Translations under genes and position numbers: made by a program
From: Rubrobacter taiwanensis
GTDB lineage: Bacteria > Actinomycetota > Rubrobacteria > Rubrobacterales > Rubrobacteraceae
Reading direction: 5' to 3'
Assembly: GCF_004337705.1 (NCBI RefSeq)
Contig: NZ_SKBU01000014.1
Coordinates: 1 to 64,000 of the forward strand
Length of the DNA stretch: 64,000 nt
Notes under the pieces: generated by a model
Database searches by the model: none
What the model was told of the DNA's origin: nothing
What the model saw: the letters and a program-made list of their open reading frames with translations, nothing else
Part shown: positions 59,059 to 64,000 of the stretch, one piece after another
How positions within the stretch are numbered: position 1 is the stretch's first letter
Layout of the letters: each line of letters starts with the position of its first letter

Positions 59059-59087
59059 ATTCTTGCACAGCGGGTCGTTTTAAGCAA
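59059..59087 (-). promoter_or_regulatory. Possible promoter of the dcw operon
   Basis: TTGCTT at 59082-59087 and AAGAAT at 59059-59064 are separated by 17 bp, placing transcription start near 59052, directly before the MraZ boxes. The -10 match is moderate, so another promoter in this AT-richer stretch is possible. Confidence 0.4.
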
Positions 59088-59101
59088 TTTTGCAGCAAAA
59101 T
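59087..59101. repeat. 15-bp palindrome upstream of the dcw promoter
   Basis: ATTTTGC at 59087-59093 and GCAAAAT at 59095-59101 are perfect reverse complements around one base. The palindrome abuts the proposed -35 element of mraZ and is unusually AT-rich for this genome. It could be a regulator site. Confidence 0.4.
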
Positions 59102-59343
59102 CAGGCCCCAAATACCGTTTTCAACCCCTTTATTCCCCCTCCCCAGGGACTAGGACTCCCTCTGAAGATCTCGGAGCATTGCTGTGAGACGGAGTGGAAT
59201 CTGCGGTTCTCAACGCTATATGTTGTGTTTATCTCCGGGTGTTGTGGAATTTATTGAGAGCCGAAAAATTTTCCGGGTTCTGCCGGGGAGGTGCGGGGGC
59301 GTGGGGTTTGATCCGCCCCTCCGGGTGGGGTTCGGGAGGTTTG
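59102..59343. other. Rest of the mraZ-tRNA intergenic region, no gene seen
   Basis: Together with the preceding regulatory elements this is the only stretch over 300 bases without a gene (59029-59343). It is less GC-rich than its surroundings. A plus-strand frame at 59184-59384 runs into the tRNA and looks spurious. I see weak imperfect inverted repeats (for example around 59261-59277) but no clear terminator for the tRNA transcript. Confidence 0.5.
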
Positions 59344-59417
59344 TGGGCCCACCAGGACTCGAACCTGGGACCGTCCGATTATGAGTCGGATGCTCTGACC
59401 AACTGAGCTATGGGCCC
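59344..59417 (-). tRNA. tRNA with CAU anticodon, probably tRNA-Ile2 (elongator Met possible)
   Basis: The 74-base cloverleaf has acceptor stem GGGCCCA/TGGGCCC, D arm GCTC..GAGC, anticodon stem TCCGA/TCGGA with loop CTCATAA, T arm CCAGG/CCTGG with TTCGAGT, and discriminator A. CCA is not encoded. It is not an initiator: position 1 pairs with 72 and the stem lacks three G-C pairs. The C4-G69 and C5-G68 pairs are determinants for lysidine synthase in E. coli, favouring Ile2. Confidence 0.88.
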
Positions 59418-59427
59418 TGGCCTAGAG

Positions 59428-59500
<73 letters not shown>

Positions 59501-59514
59501 ATGCCCGGACGCAG

Positions 59515-59543
59515 ATTATACGCTCTGAGTCCGGGGGCTTCAA
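59515..59543 (-). promoter_or_regulatory. Promoter of the two tRNA genes
   Basis: TTGAAG at 59538-59543 and a perfect TATAAT at 59515-59520 are 17 bp apart, ahead of tRNA-Asn. The -35 overlaps the dnaG stop codon. It is the closest match to a housekeeping promoter in the window. Confidence 0.72.
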
Positions 59544-61279
59544 GGCGCTGAGACCTCTTCGGAGCTTATGGCGGACTTGAGGATCCGTATCTCGTGATGC
59601 AGGCTCAGTTTTTCGTCCAGGTCTCCGGTGCGGCGTTTGGCACGCTCGCGGGAGAGGGTGCGCAGGCGGAGCCAGGCGGCCCGGATGATTGGGGGAGTAG
59701 CTTCGGTCTGCCGGCTTTGAAGCGTCAGTGCGCTCACCAGGTCCAGGTACGGTCGGGCTCTTTCGCTCGCGAGGAGGGCGTCGAGCTCGCTGCCGGCGTT
59801 CTCTCTCAAGAGTTCGAAGAGCTCCGCTCGCGCTCTGTCGGAGAAATCCCGGGGCTCTGGCTTCACCGGCTCGGGCAGCCCCGGGACCTCTACCCCCTTC
59901 CGGAGGAACTCCGCCGTGTCCGCCGGGGAAGTCAGGATCAGGGCCAGAACCTCCAGTTCCGCCTCTTTTGCGGGATCGTAGTCCCCGGTCTGCCGGAAGC
60001 GGCGCTCTCCTCGGGTTCCGGGCGCCAGCAGATGAGCGAATGATCTCGCATCCACGCCGAGAGACTCCGAAGCCAGCCGGACGGCCTCCCGGCGCAGGAC
60101 GGGATCTTCTATCTCCCGGATCATGCCCTCCAGCTCCGGGCGAGCCCGGGCCCGGTCGACGGCCTCCGCCCCTCGGGCACGCTCCGCAATGCGCCGGATG
60201 CCGTACTCCAGCACCGGAAGTGCCTCCTCGAGCAGCCCTCGAAACTCCTCCGCCGAATGCCTCAACAGCCAGTCCGCCGGGTCCTGTTCCAACCGTAACA
60301 CCCGGAGATCCAGCCTCATCGAAGCCGCCGCCCCGGCAGCGCGCCGGATCGCCTCCTCCCCAGCCTCATCCGGGTCGAAGAGGAGATATATCCTCTCCGC
60401 ATATCCGCTAAGCCGCTTCAGATGATCCCCCGTGATCGACGTGCCCAGCGTGGCCACCGCATTCCTTAGCCCACACTGATGCAGCATGAGTACATCCGTA
60501 TACCCCTCCACTACTATAGCTATACCCCCCCTCCGTATATGATCGGCTGCCTGAGGGAGGCCGTAGAGCAGGTAGCGTTTGTTGAAGAGGGGGGTTTCCG
60601 GGGAGTTGAGATACTTAGGTTTGGCGTCGCCGAGAGTTCGGGCTCCGAAGCCGATCACGCGTCCCCGGTGGTCTGCGATGGGGAAGGTTATTCGCTCGAA
60701 GAATCTGTCGCGGCCGCTTGTGGAGAGGAGTCCTGCATCGTCCAGGGCTTCGCGGGTTATGTTCAGCCGGCCTGCTATCCGGACGAAGCCTGCGGGCGGG
60801 GCGTATCCGATCTTGAACGTCTCGAGGGTTTGCCGGTTAAATCCGCGCTCTGCGAGGTACCTGCGGGCGGGAGCGGCGCGGGTGGATTCCCTCAGGCATT
60901 TGTGGTAGTAAGCCGCTGCGGCCGCGAGGGCCCGGTACGCCGCGCGGCGGCGCGCGAGGGCTCGGGCTTCGCCGGGCGACCGTTGCACGTACTGCAGGTC
61001 CACTCCGAAGCGTTCGGCCAGATAGCCGATGGCTTCGGTGAAGGAGAATCCTTTCAGCCGGCTGACGAGCTCGATCGCATCTCCTCCGGCGCCGCATCCG
61101 AAGCAGTAGTAGAGTCCCTTATCCGGAGAGACGCTAAAGGATGGGGTCTTCTCCTGATGGAAGGGGCAGAGACCCGTGTACTCGCTCCCCTGACGGCGCA
61201 GTGCGGTAAACTCGGAGGCGACCTCCACGATGTCTGCCGCCTCCCGGACTTCTTCGATGCTCTGCGGGGATATCTTCAA
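59540..61279 (-). CDS. dnaG: DNA primase
   Basis: DnaG makes RNA primers for replication. The protein has an N-terminal zinc domain (GLCPFHQEKTPSF, then YYCFGCGAGGDAIE), an RNA polymerase/toprim core (IAIVVEGYTDVLMLHQCG; YLLFDPDEAGEEAIRRAAG) and a C-terminal helicase-binding region. I use TTG 61279, which gives MKISPQSIEEVREAADIV, the usual distance to the zinc domain; a GTG at 61306 nine codons earlier is an alternative. rpoD is not adjacent. Confidence 0.95.
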   Translation of the reverse strand: MKISPQSIEEVREAADIVEVASEFTALRRQGSEYTGLCPFHQEKTPSFSVSPDKGLYYCFGCGAGGDAIELVSRLKGFSFTEAIGYLAERFGVDLQYVQRSPGEARALARRRAAYRALAAAAAYYHKCLRESTRAAPARRYLAERGFNRQTLETFKIGYAPPAGFVRIAGRLNITREALDDAGLLSTSGRDRFFERITFPIADHRGRVIGFGARTLGDAKPKYLNSPETPLFNKRYLLYGLPQAADHIRRGGIAIVVEGYTDVLMLHQCGLRNAVATLGTSITGDHLKRLSGYAERIYLLFDPDEAGEEAIRRAAGAAASMRLDLRVLRLEQDPADWLLRHSAEEFRGLLEEALPVLEYGIRRIAERARGAEAVDRARARPELEGMIREIEDPVLRREAVRLASESLGVDARSFAHLLAPGTRGERRFRQTGDYDPAKEAELEVLALILTSPADTAEFLRKGVEVPGLPEPVKPEPRDFSDRARAELFELLRENAGSELDALLASERARPYLDLVSALTLQSRQTEATPPIIRAAWLRLRTLSRERAKRRTGDLDEKLSLHHEIRILKSAISSEEVSAP

Positions 61280-61318
61280 GGTGTTCCGAGCCCCCTCTCT
61301 CCGCACACGCTGCCAGAG

Positions 61319-61347
61319 ACTCTACAGCGGCCGGCGGGATTTGGCAA
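61319..61347 (-). promoter_or_regulatory. Possible promoter of dnaG
   Basis: TTGCCA at 61342-61347 and TAGAGT at 61319-61324 are 17 bp apart in the 77-bp gap between dgt and dnaG. Transcription would start near 61312. Both hexamers are reasonable but not strong. Confidence 0.42.
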
Positions 61348-61356
61348 TGTGTCCCC

Positions 61357-62307
61357 TCAGCGGGAGATTATGTCGCTCTGCGGCATGAAGAGTCGCCTGA
61401 AGGTGGCCAGAGCGTAGCGGTCGGTCATGCCGGCCACGAAGTCCACGGTCTCGGTCACGGGATCGGGGTCGGTGGAGGGGCGCTCTTCCGGGTGCTCCAG
61501 AAAGTACTGAAAGAGGGTTCTAACCACTCCGGCGGCCTTATCGTCCTGCCGGGAGAGCGGGTTGCGGTAGACGTTCTCAAAGAGCCAGCCCCTCAACTCC
61601 AGCAGGGTTTCGTGGATGGGATCTGAGAGGGCGATCTCCCCGCGTTTCTCGGAGGTCGAGATCATGTCCCGCACCAGCGTATCTATCCGGCGGCTGGCGC
61701 GGTCTCCGAGTATCCGCGCGGTCTTCTCCGGGAGTTGATCTGCTGATACGATCCCGGCCCTCATCGCATCGTCTATGTCGTGGTTGACGTAGGCTATTCT
61801 GTCCGCGATGCGAACGATCCGGCCCTCGTAGGTCTCAGGGTGGCCCCGGCCGGTATGGTGGAGTATCCCATCCCGGACTTCCAGCGTAAGGTTCAGCCCC
61901 CGGCCGCCCTTCTCCAGCACATCCACGACGCGTAGCGAGTGCTCGTTGTGGCGGAAGTCACGCCCGTGCTCCCGGAGAACCTTGCTCAGGGCCTCTTCAC
62001 CCGTGTGTCCGAAGGGTGTGTGCCCCAGGTCGTGACCCAGCGCTATCGCTTCGGTGAGGTCTTCGTTGAGTCCGAGAGAGCGGGCGATGGTGCGTGAGAT
62101 CTGCATCATCTCCAGGGTGTGTGTCAGCCGGGTCCGGAAGTGGTCCCCGTCCGGGGCTATAAACACCTGCGTCTTGTGCATGAGCCGGCGGAAGGCCTTG
62201 GCATGGATTATCCGGTCGCGGTCGCGCTGGAACTCGTTCCTCAAACCGTCGGGCGGTTCCGGACGCAGCCTCCCGGCACTCTCCACGCAAGCCCGGCCGG
62301 ACCTCAC
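61357..62307 (-). CDS. dgt: Deoxyguanosinetriphosphate triphosphohydrolase family protein
   Basis: The 316-residue HD-domain protein contains RLTHTLEMMQISRTIARSLG (metal His), IALGHDLGHTPFGHTGEEAL (HD motif), RHNEHSLRVVDVLE and EGRIVRIADRIAYVNHDIDD. Such enzymes hydrolyse dNTPs to deoxynucleosides and triphosphate. The GTG at 62307 has GGAGG seven bases upstream. The dgt-dnaG pair is common in actinobacteria. Confidence 0.94.
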   Translation of the reverse strand: MRSGRACVESAGRLRPEPPDGLRNEFQRDRDRIIHAKAFRRLMHKTQVFIAPDGDHFRTRLTHTLEMMQISRTIARSLGLNEDLTEAIALGHDLGHTPFGHTGEEALSKVLREHGRDFRHNEHSLRVVDVLEKGGRGLNLTLEVRDGILHHTGRGHPETYEGRIVRIADRIAYVNHDIDDAMRAGIVSADQLPEKTARILGDRASRRIDTLVRDMISTSEKRGEIALSDPIHETLLELRGWLFENVYRNPLSRQDDKAAGVVRTLFQYFLEHPEERPSTDPDPVTETVDFVAGMTDRYALATFRRLFMPQSDIISR

Positions 62308-62319
62308 CCCGGATCCTCC

Positions 62320-63054
62320 CTAGCCCGTCATCCGCTGCGCTACCGTACCGGCGGGAGCGTGCGCCAACGCATGTTCCTGCACCACCCGCCGCGCACTCTC
62401 TATGAGACCGAACTCCAGCCGGGCCTCGGCCACCGGACGCCGCATCAGGCCCATCAGGGCCTCCCTCAGGCCCGGCGGTACGGGGAAAGCTCCGCCCGGG
62501 ACGGTCTGGCACTCACTACAGAGCATGCCCCCCGCCTCCGGAGCGAAGCGCACGCCCGGCAGCCCTTCCGCAAACCCCCTCCGGCAGCTGACGCAGCGCC
62601 CCAGCTCCGGAGCGTAGCCGGCGAGCGCGGAGAGCTTCATCACGAAGGCCACCTCGACCGCCGCGTACTCTCCGGTCCGCCCCTCCAAAGCCTCCAACCC
62701 CCTGAAAAGCAGGTTGAAGACCCGCCGGTCGGCCTCATCCCCACCGCAGAACGCCCGCACGGCCCGGACCATGCCCCCGGCCGCCTCCAGGCGCCGCAGA
62801 TCCTCCCTGACCCTCCGGAAGCTCCTCAAGACCTCTGCCTGAGTCACCGTGTCCAGGGTGCGCCCCTCATAGGCGACGAACTCCACGCACGAGAGAGGCT
62901 CCATCCGGGCCCCGAACCGGGAACCGACGCGCCTCACCCCCTTTACTATTGCGGAGATCAGCCCCCGGTCCAGAGTGTAGATATCCGTTATCCGATCGGC
63001 CTCGCCGTAGCGAATCGAGCGCAGGACTATGCCCCTACTCTTGTAGACCGCCAT
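62320..63054 (-). CDS. recO: DNA repair protein RecO
   Basis: RecO loads RecA together with RecR. The 244-residue protein has an N-terminal OB fold (MAVYKSRGIVLRSIRYGEAD; GLISAIVKGVRRVGSRFG) and a zinc-binding CVSC..CSEC motif near residues 155-185. The ATG at 63054 has AGGAGG six bases upstream and overlaps deoC by 20 bp, so it is preferred over the longer frame. Confidence 0.95.
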   Translation of the reverse strand: MAVYKSRGIVLRSIRYGEADRITDIYTLDRGLISAIVKGVRRVGSRFGARMEPLSCVEFVAYEGRTLDTVTQAEVLRSFRRVREDLRRLEAAGGMVRAVRAFCGGDEADRRVFNLLFRGLEALEGRTGEYAAVEVAFVMKLSALAGYAPELGRCVSCRRGFAEGLPGVRFAPEAGGMLCSECQTVPGGAFPVPPGLREALMGLMRRPVAEARLEFGLIESARRVVQEHALAHAPAGTVAQRMTG

Positions 63055-63742
63055 TCTCGGCCTCCTGCATGATGGCCACGCTCCTGCTGGCCCCGATTCT
63101 AGAGGCTCCGGCATCCAGCATGGCGAGCGCGTCCTCCAGAGTGCCGATCCCGCCGGACGCCTTGATCGCCAGCGCGTCCGGAGCCTCCTCTCTCAGGAGC
63201 GCAACGTCCTCGGCGGTAGCCCCTGCCGGACCGAAGCCCGTCGAGGTCTTGATGAAGTCCGCCCCGCTGTCGGCCACCATCTGAACCGCCAGCCGCTTCA
63301 TCTCGTTCGTGAGGTAGGCCGTCTCCACGATCACCTTCACTATGATATCGCCCAGCCCGTTGCTTATGGCAAGCGCACTCACCTCCTGAATCAGGCTGGT
63401 GAGCTCGTCCGCCACGTAAGAGAAATCGCCGGACAGAAAGCGGGAGATGTTCATCACCACATCCAGCTCCGAAGCCCCCGCCGCGACCGCCTCCCTCACC
63501 GCCGCCACCTTGACGCCCGTGACGTCGTTTCCGAACGGGAAGGAGACTACCGTGCACACCTTAACATCCACCCCGCGCAGCTCCTCCGCAGCCAGCCGCA
63601 CGTAGCAGGGAGGAACGCATACCGAAGCGAAATGATAGTGGCTGGCCTCCTCGCACAGGCGGCGAATGTCCCCCTCAGAGGCGTCGGGCTTCAGGAGCGT
63701 GTGATCCACCATCTTCGCAAACTCCCGAACCCTTAGCGCCAT
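63035..63742 (-). CDS. deoC: Deoxyribose-phosphate aldolase
   Basis: DeoC cleaves deoxyribose 5-phosphate to acetaldehyde and glyceraldehyde 3-phosphate. The 235-residue TIM barrel has the Schiff-base Lys in ADFIKTSTGFGPAG, the second active-site Lys in IIVKVIVETAYLT, and DHTLLKPDASEGDIRRLCEE at the start. It lies between era and recO. Confidence 0.96.
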   Translation of the reverse strand: MALRVREFAKMVDHTLLKPDASEGDIRRLCEEASHYHFASVCVPPCYVRLAAEELRGVDVKVCTVVSFPFGNDVTGVKVAAVREAVAAGASELDVVMNISRFLSGDFSYVADELTSLIQEVSALAISNGLGDIIVKVIVETAYLTNEMKRLAVQMVADSGADFIKTSTGFGPAGATAEDVALLREEAPDALAIKASGGIGTLEDALAMLDAGASRIGASRSVAIMQEAENGGLQE

Positions 63743-63784
63743 CTCTCCACCGCCTCCTCCAGCAACGCCACAGAACCCGCCGCC

Positions 63785-63790
63785 ATTATA
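63785..63790 (-). promoter_or_regulatory. Probable -10 of a deoC promoter
   Basis: A perfect TATAAT overlaps the era stop codon, 43 bases before the deoC ATG. The -35 region is poor (AAATTT at 17 bp) and is covered by a 14-bp palindrome at 63803-63816, which may be an operator. The message would have a leader of about 35 bases with GGAGG-like sequence. Confidence 0.42.
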
Positions 63791-64000
63791 AACCCAGACG
63801 TTCGAGAAATTTCTCGTCCCGCCGCCACCTGGGCGTCACTTTGACGGTGAGGTTTAAGTATATCCTCGTCCCGAGCAGGCGCTCGACCTCTTTCCGGGCT
63901 TGGGTACCGATGGTTTTGATGGTGCGGCCGTCTTTACCGAGCACTATCATGCGCTGGGTCGGGCGTTCCACATGGATGATGGCGTAGATGACCGTCACCT
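63786..64000 (-). CDS. era: GTPase Era, C-terminal KH domain (runs off the window)
   Basis: Only the last 71 codons are present; the 5' end is outside the window. The sequence VIYAIIHVERPTQRMIVLG followed by KDGRTIKTIGTQARKEVERL and LNLTVKVTPRWRRDEKFLER is the C-terminal KH domain of Era, which binds the 3' end of 16S rRNA during 30S assembly. The GKDG corresponds to the GxxG loop. era-recO proximity is common. Confidence 0.9.
   Translation of the reverse strand, partial: VTVIYAIIHVERPTQRMIVLGKDGRTIKTIGTQARKEVERLLGTRIYLNLTVKVTPRWRRDEKFLERLGL
63803..63816. repeat. 14-bp perfect palindrome at the -35 region of deoC
   Basis: CGAGAAATTTCTCG reads the same on both strands. It falls in the last codons of era and over the -35 position of the proposed deoC promoter. 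It may be a repressor site or a by-product of the coding sequence. Confidence 0.35.

Noticed and set aside
59261-59277. Imperfect inverted repeat that might be a terminator of the tRNA transcript
   Set aside because: The arms do not pair fully and no U-run follows a GC-rich stem on the minus strand.
59184-59384. Possible small plus-strand gene in the mraZ-tRNA gap
   Set aside because: Its 3' part runs through the tRNA gene, it lacks a ribosome-binding site, and its sequence shows no conserved character.
63743-63785. 17-codon minus-strand ORF between era and deoC
   Set aside because: It is only a chance frame over the deoC ribosome-binding region; no evidence of translation.

Overview
The window is a housekeeping stretch of a high-GC Gram-positive genome, and gene content and order point to a deep-branching actinobacterium of the Rubrobacter type. 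The evidence is: the actinobacterial integration host factor (mihF) beside gmk and rpoZ; SteA and an MctB/SteB-like protein between recN and pyrG, as in mycobacteria; a helicase-dead PriA; DivIVA, SepF and YggT beside the division genes; and, unusually for actinobacteria, an ftsA gene. The genus assignment is inference from sequence memory, not from a search. All protein and tRNA genes I could support lie on the minus strand, so transcription runs from position 64000 down to 1. About twenty gene junctions are 4-bp start/stop overlaps (ATGA, GTGA or TTGA). TTG starts are common. I saw no mobile element, CRISPR array or rRNA.

Reading in the direction of transcription: 64000-59344 holds the end of era, then deoC, recO, dgt, dnaG and two tRNA genes (Asn and a CAU tRNA). 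59101-45414 is the division and cell-wall cluster mraZ-rsmH-ftsL-ftsI-murF-mraY-murD-ftsW-murG-murC-ftsQ-ftsA-ftsZ, headed by three MraZ-box repeats; murE, murB and ddl are absent from it. 45392-40179 carries pgeF, yggS, sepF, proC, yggT, divIVA, yggU and rluD. 40204-31585 is a complete UMP pathway operon, pyrR-pyrB-pyrC-carA-carB-pyrK-pyrD, with its own promoter and a PyrR-binding RNA hairpin next to the pyrR ribosome-binding site.

31584-24380 holds mihF, gmk, rpoZ, coaBC, metK, priA, def and fmt. 24329-16114 starts with a NeuD/PglD-like protein and runs through pilD-pilM-pilN-pilO-pilP-like into aroC-aroK-aroB-aroQ-efp, then asp23, nusB, ispA, tlyA, nadK and recN. This keeps the pil-aro gene order known from diderm bacteria but lacks the secretin gene pilQ. 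11284-7790 is an envelope module: steA, mctB/steB, a family 2 glycosyltransferase and an MraY/WecA-like transferase, followed by pyrG. The last part has a hypothetical protein, a DUF3866 protein, an alanine-dehydrogenase-family protein with an altered active site, scpA, scpB, rluB, aroA and the start of cmk.

I see no obvious undescribed defence or mobile system. The best leads are regulatory (PyrR loop, MraZ boxes, a hairpin over a start codon), several enzymes whose key residues are missing (the CoaC half of CoaBC, the Ald-like protein, the NeuD-like protein, the NAD motif of PyrK), and a two-gene lipid-linked glycan module inserted into an otherwise conserved septation cluster.
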